Assembly: GCA_018695085.1 (NCBI GenBank)
Contig: JABHOU010000494.1
Location: 1-7,592, forward strand
Reading direction: 5' to 3'
Source of the DNA: Opitutia bacterium
Lineage (GTDB): Bacteria; Verrucomicrobiota; Verrucomicrobiia; Opitutales; Seribacteraceae
DNA: 7,592 bases
Shown piece after piece: positions 1 through 6,990 of the stretch; position 1 is the stretch's first letter, and each line of letters opens with the position of its first letter. Below the pieces are notes generated by a model. That model ran no database searches and had not been told where the DNA came from. It was given only the letters and a program-made list of their open reading frames with translations. Made by a program: the position numbers and the translations under genes.

Positions 1-2286
1 AGGAGGCGGAGGATTATGAACCAAGTGTCTCAAAACCCAGGCACCGCGTTCAACAGGACTGCTTTCCATACCATCGCTACCCATTGCGTGAATAGCAGCC
101 ATTCCCAAAAGTCCTCCGCGGGGAGATCCTGGGGGAAGACTGACTTTTCTGAACTGATCACCGTTTACATCCTTGATTCCATAATGAGCCCCGAGAAGTC
201 CGTTAATTACAGCAAAGTCAGTATCAAGAAGGTGACCCAACTCACCCTGGTTCCTGGAACGCAAAAGATAAAGCATGGTCTGGTAGACTTCTTCGCGCAC
301 GGCAGTCCGTGTGCTTTCATCGAATTCGCGATGGTCTTTAGCATTAAATTGAAAAAAGTCCAGACGCTTCATATCCAGCCATTGATGAGCAAGGCCGGAA
401 ACGAAATTATGTGCCCTGTGATCCTGAATCAAACGATCTACCTGTCCCCGTAAAATTTCAGGATCAGACAATCGCTTGTTCTTCGCAAGTTCCAGCAGTT
501 GAGTATCGGGGGGGGAACTCCACAGAAAGTAGGAAAGCCTGACAGCCAGCTCGAGTTCGTCCAAAGCACGAGGTGAACCCTCCTGACCGGGCTCTTTGAT
601 AAAAAGAAAGCGGGGAGAAGCGAGAATCATGCTCAAAGGGGTACGAATCGCGATATCGAACTCCTTGTCGATGGCCAATCTGTTTTCAAAAACGGCTACG
701 AGCGAATCAATGAACTTGGAATTGGGTTCCTTTTCACGGAAGGCTTTGACCGCAAATTGTCGGAGAATACCCCTTGCCCGTAATTGATCTGATTTCTTGG
801 AATCAGCTGGATGAAGGGATAAAATTTCATCGAGCGGGCTGGTTCCTTTCTGCGGCAGAGGTCCTTTGATCTCCACCCAATCAACCCATATCGAAGGTTC
901 ATGGCCATAACCGTTTCGATTCATTGAAGGATAAAAGTAGAACTTCCTCAAGGGGCCCCACCCTGGCTGACGTTCCCTAATCGCAAATTCTCGTCTTGTA
1001 TCCTTCCCCACGAGTACCTGAGTTTCAATCACCTCCGGCTTAGCCGGGCTACCGGTGACATGCAATGCCTCCAGGGGAAAGCCCTCCAACTGTCCTCTGC
1101 CAAGATTCCTTTCAGATGCATACCCAAGCTCAAGAAAATGACGAAACGCCGGAACCTTATCGCTCACGCCTGCCCGAATGCGAACGGAATAGGTACCCAC
1201 TGGCATCTTCTTCTTTGGTGCGATCACGATCTTGGTGGACCCCATGGTCAGCTGAAGCCAGGTTCCCGTATCACTATAAGGTAGACCTACATAATGTTTA
1301 TCGTAGGGAGCACTCTTGGGGAAAAGCTTGGCTGCACCGAAAAAGTTCCCGAATCCAAAGTCCTTAGGATTCGGGGCACCTTTCAGCTTGTTAATGTGTT
1401 GGTCCAGTTGACGGTAGAATTGTTCCTGCCCACCTCGCACAGCAAGTTTGGCCTTGAAGCCTTTGTTCTCAGGTAAGACGAGGGCTTTCTGCAGTTCCGC
1501 GTCCAATGCTTCAAAGCGTTCCAGGTATTCGTCATTTCGCTTAACTCTTTCTCTTTGGGCAACATTCAGCGTTTCTTCAGGCTCAACCCAGTATACGAAA
1601 GGCTTGGCACTTCGGGCAGCCCTGCGCTCGAAGAATTCATCAATGGCATGACGCCCAAGTTTGAGATACTGTTCGAACTTGTCGCTGGAAATAAAAAGGG
1701 AGGATCCGACGGTATCAAAGTCCCCGGAACTTCCATCATCCGGAAGAATAGCCTTATCCAATTTCACACCTAGCAAACTTTCTATGGTGTTTTGATAATC
1801 CCGCTTATTGAGACGCCGCATGGTAATCTGACCTCCAGAATCAGACAGCACTTTACGGGCAGTCACCATCGTTTGAGATAGGTCGTCAAGAAAATCAGCT
1901 TTCATCCCTTCTTCGGGCTGGGTTTTATGTTCAGGGGGCATTTCCTTGGAATTCAGCACATGCAGTACTTTCTGCCAGCTTTCCGCCTGCTCAATGGTTT
2001 GAATAGTAAAAGACAAGCCCTCTAGATTAACCTCCCCCTTTTGTATTTCCGCATCGTGGCAGTCCATGCAATACAGATCGAAAAATTCCAGATGCTTCTC
2101 CGGGAAAACAACTTGAGGTGTATCGACGGAAGCACGGACAACTAGAGATTCTTTTGCCTCGCCCTTTGCAACAGGTTCATGTTTCGCGTTAGTTTCCGTA
2201 GTTTCATTTCCGCAAGCAACCATCAGCGCAAGGGCGCAACCCAAAATCGAAAGTTTTATGAAATCTTGTTTTGGGAGCAAAGTCAT
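1..2286 (-). CDS. Planctomycete-type cytochrome c lipoprotein with DUF1587/DUF1595/DUF1592/DUF1588 domains (3' end beyond window)
   Basis: My translation from the ATG at 2286-2284 stays open for 762 codons to the left edge, so the C-terminus (rest of DUF1588, probably DUF1585) is missing. Residues 1-25 form a lipoprotein signal: basic start, hydrophobic stretch, then LMVAC with Cys25 as the likely lipidated residue; this supports the chosen start. A planctomycete cytochrome domain follows, with haem motif CMDCH at 73-77 and EMPP at 115-118, whose Met could be the second haem ligand. DUF1587 begins near 156 (MRRLNKRDYQNTIESLLGV). Residues about 235-305 are charged and helical. Residues about 340-475 look beta-rich and resemble the sugar-binding-like insert common in this family. 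DUF1595 spans about 505-565 (ILASPRFLF), DUF1592 starts near 574 (LSYFLWSSPPD, 585-595), and DUF1588 starts near 722 (RGGLLGMA, SSPVERGAWVL). It lies 46 bases downstream of the DUF1552 gene, its usual PVC partner. The biochemical role is unknown; electron transfer is inferred from the haem motif. No frameshift was seen. Confidence 0.93.
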   Translation of the reverse strand, partial: MTLLPKQDFIKLSILGCALALMVACGNETTETNAKHEPVAKGEAKESLVVRASVDTPQVVFPEKHLEFFDLYCMDCHDAEIQKGEVNLEGLSFTIQTIEQAESWQKVLHVLNSKEMPPEHKTQPEEGMKADFLDDLSQTMVTARKVLSDSGGQITMRRLNKRDYQNTIESLLGVKLDKAILPDDGSSGDFDTVGSSLFISSDKFEQYLKLGRHAIDEFFERRAARSAKPFVYWVEPEETLNVAQRERVKRNDEYLERFEALDAELQKALVLPENKGFKAKLAVRGGQEQFYRQLDQHINKLKGAPNPKDFGFGNFFGAAKLFPKSAPYDKHYVGLPYSDTGTWLQLTMGSTKIVIAPKKKMPVGTYSVRIRAGVSDKVPAFRHFLELGYASERNLGRGQLEGFPLEALHVTGSPAKPEVIETQVLVGKDTRREFAIRERQPGWGPLRKFYFYPSMNRNGYGHEPSIWVDWVEIKGPLPQKGTSPLDEILSLHPADSKKSDQLRARGILRQFAVKAFREKEPNSKFIDSLVAVFENRLAIDKEFDIAIRTPLSMILASPRFLFIKEPGQEGSPRALDELELAVRLSYFLWSSPPDTQLLELAKNKRLSDPEILRGQVDRLIQDHRAHNFVSGLAHQWLDMKRLDFFQFNAKDHREFDESTRTAVREEVYQTMLYLLRSRNQGELGHLLDTDFAVINGLLGAHYGIKDVNGDQFRKVSLPPGSPRGGLLGMAAIHAMGSDGMESSPVERGAWVLRHLVHNPPPP
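508..515. repeat. G8 homopolymer inside the DUF1592 domain
   Basis: Eight G on the plus strand, encoding Ser-Pro-Pro within LWSSPPD of the minus-strand cytochrome gene. The frame is intact through it, because family motifs continue on both sides. One base gained or lost would truncate the protein inside DUF1592. Confidence 0.8.
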
Positions 2287-2297
2287 AAGGGGAGTGA

Positions 2298-2314
2298 TTT
2301 TTTTTTGGGGGGGG
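2298..2314. repeat. T9G8 double homopolymer in the 5' leader of the DUF1592-type gene
   Basis: Nine T followed directly by eight G on the plus strand; in the transcript this reads C8A9, ending 11 bases before the start codon at 2286. It fills much of the 46-base gap after the DUF1552 stop. Such tracts can change length by slippage. A role in translation of the downstream gene is inference only. Confidence 0.85.
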
Positions 2315-2332
2315 TCCTGAAAAAGACTCTCT

Positions 2333-3613
2333 TCATACGGTCAATTCACTGACGATGCCCGTGCTGTCTCCATGTTTTTCGGCATTCACTCCGATGCCCT
2401 GCAGCATGGTCAACCAGACATTGTTCAATGGCGTACCGCTTTTGAGTACAAGATTATGCCCCAGCTTCAGATTGGCCCCTCCCCCGGAAATCAAAGTCGG
2501 AGGATTATCAAGGTAATGGATCGAGCGAATGTTGGAACCAAAGGCCATCACCGTATGATCAAAAAGGCTGCTGCCATCGACTTCCTTGGTGGCTTTTAAA
2601 TTATCGATCAAACTGGCCAATAGTTCACTGTGCGCCTTGTCTCTTAATTTGGAAGACTCTTCGGTAACCGTACCAATACGGTAATGGCTCGTATTGTGAG
2701 CATTACCATTGGCACCAAGACTACGGAGTAGTCCTGAACCAGGTTCGCGGTAGGTAATGACACGGGTGTTGTCCGTCTGGATTGCGGCCACCATGAGCTT
2801 GTACATCATTTCGATTTCACTACGCCCTAACAACGCCTTGTCAGGTTCTTCCACGGGAGACTTGGATTTGGGTATGTCCATCCATTGTTCCGCTTTGCTA
2901 AGCCGGGTTTCGATATCCCTAATGCTTTGAAAGTACTCATCAAGTTTGTCGGTGTCTGACTTTGTCAGGCCTTTTTGCATGTCCTTCGCTTCGATCATCA
3001 CGGAATCGAGCACGCTTCGCTCTTCGGCCAACAGTGCCCGGCGCTGGGCTATGGGCATATCGTCACCACCAAAAAGCTTCATGTAAGTTTGCAAAGGAGA
3101 GTTCCATCCGGACAAAGGTTTCCCCCGCTGATCCCAGGCCAGTGAATCGCCAAGACCATGTCCGTTACGGTCACTGGGATCTGCACTCAATTGGATGGAC
3201 GTGTAGCGGGTGTGCTTGCCAAACTGGGCGGCTGCGACTTGATCGGCAGAAATGGTATTCGAAAAGGATTGGCCGGGAGTGCCATATTTATTCGCCCCGG
3301 TTAGCCAGAAGGTACTGCCCCAATGGGCCTCCTTGCTGAACTTATGCTTGCACCCCTGAACAATGGTAAAATCTTTTTTGTGTCGGGCCAGTGGTTTTAA
3401 TCCTTCGGGTAACTTGTAGGCGGGGCCTTTGTCTTCTATGTCTGGAAACCAAGTTTCAGCCGTTACCCCATAGCCTATCCCCATGAACATGATTCTCTTG
3501 GGGGGTAATTGGGGAGCTGCCGACAAAAATCGGCGAAAGCCAATGGATTCAAGAGCAGGCAGGGCAATCATGGCCCCTGTTCCGCGAAGAAAGTTACGAC
3601 GGTTGAAGTTCAT
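2333..3613 (-). CDS. DUF1552 (HXXSHH family) protein with twin-arginine signal
   Basis: This 426-residue protein is full length for the family (about 430-460 as I recall). The N-terminus has a twin-arginine-like signal, NRRNFLRGTG at 4-13, followed by a hydrophobic stretch and ALPALESIG, typical of DUF1552 proteins. Export already folded, perhaps with a cofactor, is therefore inferred. Other family features are a central helical segment (about 196-245, containing DEYFQSIRDIETRL), a glycine-rich ISGGGANLKLGHNL segment (375-388), and the C-terminal GTPLNNVWLTMLQGIGV and HGDSTG (414-419) motifs. The signature HXXSHH appears here as HNTSHY at 306-311 (bases 2681-2698), so the last His is Tyr. The start is the only one placing the RR motif near the N-terminus; CCTACT rather than a Shine-Dalgarno sequence precedes it. 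The gene lies 71 bases after the jelly-roll gene and 46 before the DUF1592-type cytochrome. Function is unknown. Confidence 0.95.
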   Translation of the reverse strand: MNFNRRNFLRGTGAMIALPALESIGFRRFLSAAPQLPPKRIMFMGIGYGVTAETWFPDIEDKGPAYKLPEGLKPLARHKKDFTIVQGCKHKFSKEAHWGSTFWLTGANKYGTPGQSFSNTISADQVAAAQFGKHTRYTSIQLSADPSDRNGHGLGDSLAWDQRGKPLSGWNSPLQTYMKLFGGDDMPIAQRRALLAEERSVLDSVMIEAKDMQKGLTKSDTDKLDEYFQSIRDIETRLSKAEQWMDIPKSKSPVEEPDKALLGRSEIEMMYKLMVAAIQTDNTRVITYREPGSGLLRSLGANGNAHNTSHYRIGTVTEESSKLRDKAHSELLASLIDNLKATKEVDGSSLFDHTVMAFGSNIRSIHYLDNPPTLISGGGANLKLGHNLVLKSGTPLNNVWLTMLQGIGVNAEKHGDSTGIVSELTV

Positions 3614-3619
3614 AGTAGG
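3609..3619 (-). promoter_or_regulatory. Start context CCTACTATGAA of the DUF1552 gene (no Shine-Dalgarno)
   Basis: This is the second copy of the 11-base start context, with the ATG at 3613-3611. The region upstream on the transcript is A/T-rich (AAATTTTTCTTAA), which would leave the start region unstructured and could aid initiation without a Shine-Dalgarno sequence. Confidence 0.45.
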
Positions 3620-3684
3620 TTAAGAAAAATTTGATTTATAAATGTTCCACAGAGTTCAGTTCTTACAAACTTTTTAATGGGACG

Positions 3685-4326
3685 TTACTCCTTGATTTCC
3701 CAAAGCCTGACATAATCAAAAAGCGTTTTGTCGATCTTTCGATACTTGAAAACAATGGATTTGGCTCCGTCCATATTAACTCCTTCATGTTCAAGAATTG
3801 TTTCAGTACCATTGATAGAGAGAAGCATTTTTCCCTGCTGATATTCAATCAACATATCGATCCATTGATTCGCTTTAAAATTCTCAACTTCGGAATTCTT
3901 AAAAGTCTTCCGGGCATTCCTCAAAAACAGACTGTACCCATCACCAGTACAACCGAGGTGCATTTTATGTCCCCCAATCTGTATTCCAGCTCCCGCATCG
4001 GAAGAGCTGCAAACCTGTTTATATCTCAAGTGACAGACAAACTTTGGAGGTAGGTTGTAGATGTGAAAAACAGTCAAGTCACCCGGGGTTCCTGATAAGG
4101 GTAAAACTTCTAGGGTACCATCAGCAAGCTGCTTTACGTTTTTCTTATTTGGGCCGTACCGGCCCTTATATTTTTCCTGATCAAAATCATCCGAAATTAA
4201 CAGATTTCCTGATTCAAAAAGTTTGGATTTAAATGCCGGAGTTTTGGAAGCATACCCCAGATTCAACAACACCAAAAGGGCGGAGACCGAAAGAAAGAAC
4301 GGTTTAGATTTACGAATGTTTTTCAT
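3685..4326 (-). CDS. Small secreted jelly-roll (DUF1080/LamG-like) protein
   Basis: This is a 213-residue protein with a Sec signal peptide: basic KNIRKSK, hydrophobic core at about 9-23, likely cleavage after GYA at 25-27. The mature part starts with LLISDDF (42-48), then alternating beta-strand-like segments and a C-terminal block with NQWIDMLIEY (153-162), LLSINGTE (168-175) and the closing DYVRLWEI (204-211). This matches the general pattern of concanavalin-A-like sandwich proteins, including the DUF1080 (3-keto-disaccharide hydrolase) and LamG groups common in PVC bacteria. Three cysteines (98, 106, 126) remain after cleavage, so one disulfide is possible. I see no certain catalytic residues; sugar binding is as likely as hydrolysis. 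The gene sits 33 bases after the propeller-cytochrome gene and shares an identical 11-base start context with the DUF1552 gene downstream. Family assignment is by pattern only. Confidence 0.8.
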   Translation of the reverse strand: MKNIRKSKPFFLSVSALLVLLNLGYASKTPAFKSKLFESGNLLISDDFDQEKYKGRYGPNKKNVKQLADGTLEVLPLSGTPGDLTVFHIYNLPPKFVCHLRYKQVCSSSDAGAGIQIGGHKMHLGCTGDGYSLFLRNARKTFKNSEVENFKANQWIDMLIEYQQGKMLLSINGTETILEHEGVNMDGAKSIVFKYRKIDKTLFDYVRLWEIKE

Positions 4327-4332
4327 AGTAGG
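4322..4332 (-). promoter_or_regulatory. Start context CCTACTATGAA of the jelly-roll gene (no Shine-Dalgarno)
   Basis: The transcript reads CCTACTATGAA, with the ATG at 4326-4324. The same 11 bases surround the DUF1552 start at 3609-3619. No purine-rich Shine-Dalgarno sequence lies 5-12 bases upstream. The identity may reflect a shared initiation signal or common descent of leaders; function is not known. Confidence 0.45.
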
Positions 4333-4357
4333 AAAGCTTAGTCTTTAAAGGATGAAC

Positions 4358-4379
4358 TTTCAGGGTCCCCCCCCTGAAA
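4358..4379 (-). other. Inverted repeat over the stop codon of the propeller-cytochrome gene
   Basis: TTTCAGGG (4358-4365) and CCCTGAAA (4372-4379) are perfect 8-base complements around a 6-base loop; eight C run from 4367 to 4374. The structure covers the last codons (Ser-Gly-Gly-Gly-Pro) and the TGA. No U-run follows on the transcript, so a standard intrinsic terminator is unlikely; an mRNA stabilising or attenuating hairpin is possible, or chance arising from the conserved Gly-rich end. Confidence 0.5.
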
Positions 4380-6948
4380 TATAGTATGCCAAAAGATCAA
4401 GAATATCATCCTTGCTCATGGTATTAACCAAGCCCTGGGGCATCATCGAAATGGGTGATGGCTCAATGGAATCCAAATTAGCTACATCGACCAGGGTATT
4501 GGAACTTGGGTCCATCATATTTGTGTTCACCTGGTAGTGGTCCTGTCCCAAGTTCATGATTCGACCGCTGACTACCGATCCATCCTTCAACTTGAAATTC
4601 GTAGCCCCGTACTGGTCGCTGATTTCCTTATTGGGATCGATGATCGCCTCAAGCAAATCGTAGGCACTGAATTTGCCACCCGCGGAGGTGAGGTCCGGAC
4701 CTACGGCTCCTCCTTCTCCTTTAAAGCGGTGACAGACATAACAGGAACCGGCGCCCGCCATTTTGCGGCCATTGGCAAAATCGCGTGATGAATTGATTCC
4801 CTTTTTCAACTCAGCTGAAAAATCATTTATTTTCCAATTTTTCACGAAGGATCGGGATTCCAAGGTGAATTGAGGAATGCTACTTTCGGGTTGGGTGGTC
4901 ATCAGTTTTTTGAGGGCGTCGGACAACTCTGCTTCAGGAACGGATTCCGTAGCGTGCCTTTTTATGTCAGCCAAGTAATTGGCCAATCGGGCGCCTCCTT
5001 TGTAGCTGCCCGCAAGGACAAACCATTTGAAGTAAGTCTCGCGAAGTTGAGGAGTCCATCCATCTTTGAGATGGCGGAGGTTGAGGGCATAACCAATCTG
5101 CTCCTCCTGTCCGGATGCATTGGTGAGTAATTTCATTCCCCTTTCGACTGCGAACGGAGCCTTTAAGAAAGCAGCCATCGCGGATAGGTCGCGATTTTCT
5201 TCCGGGGTACTTGCGGGATAGATCCCATCCAGCCACTTGATAAGTTTAATCTTATCCGATTCCTTTGGTTGACCACCCCGAGTCAAGGTGAGGGTGACAC
5301 TGCGTAAAAGATCAAGACGCGTCTGAAGGGATCTTGTCTTTCCATAATCGAGACTTGTTGCCTTCGCGAGAATTTCGGAAGCAGACTCCTTTGCGTCCAC
5401 CCGGGCGAGGGCAATCATGGCAGCGGTGGAGATGACCGGATTAGCCTCGTCGGCGAGCCGGTTCTTCCATTTTTTCACAGATTGTTTCTCCAAACCCGCC
5501 CGTGCGGCGTGCCTAATCCCTCGATCATCCGATCCAATAGAAACCCAAATTCGGTCGAGCTCGGAAGAGTTGGCTACTTTTGCCCCCTCTTGAAGATGCT
5601 CTTCCAATAAACGACGGGCCTTCCGTTCGGATTCACCTGTGCGAACCAGTTTTGCCGGGGCGGTGGATTCATCGCCGACATAAGTTATCCGATAGAGACC
5701 TGACTGGACACGTCTTCCACCAAAAGCGATATACATGGCGCCATCCGCCGGGTTAACCAAAAGATCCGTAATCGGAAAGGGCTTGGCGGAAGCAAATTCC
5801 TCAAAGGTCGCTTGGTAAGTCGAGCCCCTTGGTTTGAGGTGGACGGCGTAAAGTTTTCCATAGGACCAATCACAGGCAAAAAAAGCATTTTGGTATCGAG
5901 CCGGAAATTTGGCGCCGTATCCAAAACAAACACCGGTCGGTGAACCGGGACCAATGTCGACGACCGCCCCAAAAGTATCTGAGCAATAATCCATGAACTT
6001 TCCCGAACCCGTGCGCCATCCGTAATCAGCGCCATCGATCACGTGATTGATCCGAGTCGGACGGTACCAGGGAGTATTGAGATCCCATTCCATGTCGGCA
6101 TCATAGGTGAAAAGCTCACCCTCGCGATTGAAGGCAGCGTCATACTGATTTCGGAAACCGGTGGCGACAATCTCCCAGGTTTTGCCCTCGGGATCGATTT
6201 GCGCGATATGGCCAAGGGGAGCTTCCGCTCCTTTCATGAAATGTTGCAGGGATGGAAGCAGTTGATCTTCTCCCCAAACTTCAGGAACCCGGGAATGGGT
6301 GTAATCCGTTGGGACTTTTGTCTGATTGCCGATAATGACGTACAGGTGTTTGCCGTCCGGGGCGGGAATAATGGCATGAGGACCGTGTTCACCCGCTGTA
6401 TCACCCAGAAACTTGAGCTTAACTATCTTATCAAAATTGTCATCACCATCGGTATCCAGAAGTCGATAAACTCCGCAACCCAGTGTACTGCTCCGGGAAC
6501 TGACCACCACATAGAGACTATCGAAGGCATAGCAAAGCCCTTGGGTATGGCCGATCTTTGGAAGTTTGGCTAGTTCCGCCGTCAGTGGTTTGGGCTCCGT
6601 ACCGATGATTCTTCTTCTAGCTTTGGCTCCGACCACGGAATAGGTGATCTGCTCAATACTTGCAGGGTCAACCTTTTCCCCCAGTTTGGGAATAGGGAAA
6701 CGATAGATCCCACCGTGCTGATCACTTACGATTAGGCGGCCTTTGTCATCTTGGCACATGGCAACCCATGATCCCTGATCATCGCGGGGTACCGAGTAGA
6801 GAAGCTCGATCTTGAAACCATCCTGCAACCGGATCCGCTCCAGAGGAGTCGATCCAGGTAGGGCATGACCGTAAATCAAAAGCCCGAGAAAAATAAGAAA
6901 CGCACTCACTTTGGGAAACCCAACTCTCTTTAAATCGTTTGTTTTCAT
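4360..6948 (-). CDS. PVC-type beta-propeller dehydrogenase-like protein with C-terminal haem-c domain
   Basis: This 862-residue exported protein matches the Pirellula/Verrucomicrobium architecture. A Sec signal occupies about 1-29 (hydrophobic SAFLIFLGLLIYGHA). A glucose/sorbosone-dehydrogenase-like propeller covers about 36-425, with EHGPHAI (187-193), GFRNQYDAAFNREG (264-277), TYDADMEWD (281-289) and DGADYGWRTGSG (305-316), all typical of this group. LLDTDGDDNFDK (163-174) resembles a calcium-binding Asp-rich loop. Residues about 430-720 are helical and HEAT-like. The C-terminal haem domain has GAGSCYVCH with CYVCH at 736-740 (bases 4729-4743), GPDLTSAGG, and Met835/Met836 in SMMPQGL as candidate distal ligands; it ends in LLAYYISGGGP. 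The family is thought to oxidise sugars or alcohols and pass electrons to the attached haem, but the substrate is unproven and no cofactor can be read here. The gene follows the sulfatase by 42 bases. The C-terminal codons and stop lie in an inverted repeat. Confidence 0.95.
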   Translation of the reverse strand: MKTNDLKRVGFPKVSAFLIFLGLLIYGHALPGSTPLERIRLQDGFKIELLYSVPRDDQGSWVAMCQDDKGRLIVSDQHGGIYRFPIPKLGEKVDPASIEQITYSVVGAKARRRIIGTEPKPLTAELAKLPKIGHTQGLCYAFDSLYVVVSSRSSTLGCGVYRLLDTDGDDNFDKIVKLKFLGDTAGEHGPHAIIPAPDGKHLYVIIGNQTKVPTDYTHSRVPEVWGEDQLLPSLQHFMKGAEAPLGHIAQIDPEGKTWEIVATGFRNQYDAAFNREGELFTYDADMEWDLNTPWYRPTRINHVIDGADYGWRTGSGKFMDYCSDTFGAVVDIGPGSPTGVCFGYGAKFPARYQNAFFACDWSYGKLYAVHLKPRGSTYQATFEEFASAKPFPITDLLVNPADGAMYIAFGGRRVQSGLYRITYVGDESTAPAKLVRTGESERKARRLLEEHLQEGAKVANSSELDRIWVSIGSDDRGIRHAARAGLEKQSVKKWKNRLADEANPVISTAAMIALARVDAKESASEILAKATSLDYGKTRSLQTRLDLLRSVTLTLTRGGQPKESDKIKLIKWLDGIYPASTPEENRDLSAMAAFLKAPFAVERGMKLLTNASGQEEQIGYALNLRHLKDGWTPQLRETYFKWFVLAGSYKGGARLANYLADIKRHATESVPEAELSDALKKLMTTQPESSIPQFTLESRSFVKNWKINDFSAELKKGINSSRDFANGRKMAGAGSCYVCHRFKGEGGAVGPDLTSAGGKFSAYDLLEAIIDPNKEISDQYGATNFKLKDGSVVSGRIMNLGQDHYQVNTNMMDPSSNTLVDVANLDSIEPSPISMMPQGLVNTMSKDDILDLLAYYISGGGP

Positions 6949-6958
6949 AACTGGAAAT

Positions 6959-6978
6959 CACATGTCTGGAACCATGTG
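6959..6978 (-). other. Short inverted repeat between sulfatase and propeller genes
   Basis: CACATG (6959-6964) and CATGTG (6973-6978) pair around an 8-base loop, within the 42-base gap and 10 bases upstream of the ATG at 6948. It could be a weak leader hairpin or an operator-like palindrome. A six-base stem is short enough to be chance. Confidence 0.3.
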
Positions 6979-6990
6979 TTTCTTACGAAT

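Noticed and set aside
1..6. AGGAGG on the plus strand, like a Shine-Dalgarno sequence
   Set aside because: It is the complement of proline codons in the Pro-rich stretch of the minus-strand cytochrome gene.
16..453. 145-residue open frame on the plus strand
   Set aside because: It lies antisense to a continuous DUF1592-type coding frame with clear family motifs; its product has no recognisable features.
1..2286. Possible broken gene, since only short open frames with both ends lie here
   Set aside because: Codon-by-codon translation from 2286 is open to base 1 with motifs in the expected order; the stop is simply outside the window.
3614..3684. Possible internal promoter in the A/T-rich 71-base gap
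   Set aside because: A TATAAA-like string is present but no -35 box at proper spacing; A/T richness alone is not enough.
2962..4053. Plus-strand open frames at 2962-3339 and 3631-4053
   Set aside because: Both overlap conserved minus-strand genes in full or nearly so, and have low-complexity, family-free products.
6043..6573. 176-residue open frame on the plus strand
   Set aside because: It is antisense to the conserved propeller region (GFRNQYDAAF, TYDADMEWD), so it is a shadow of that gene.
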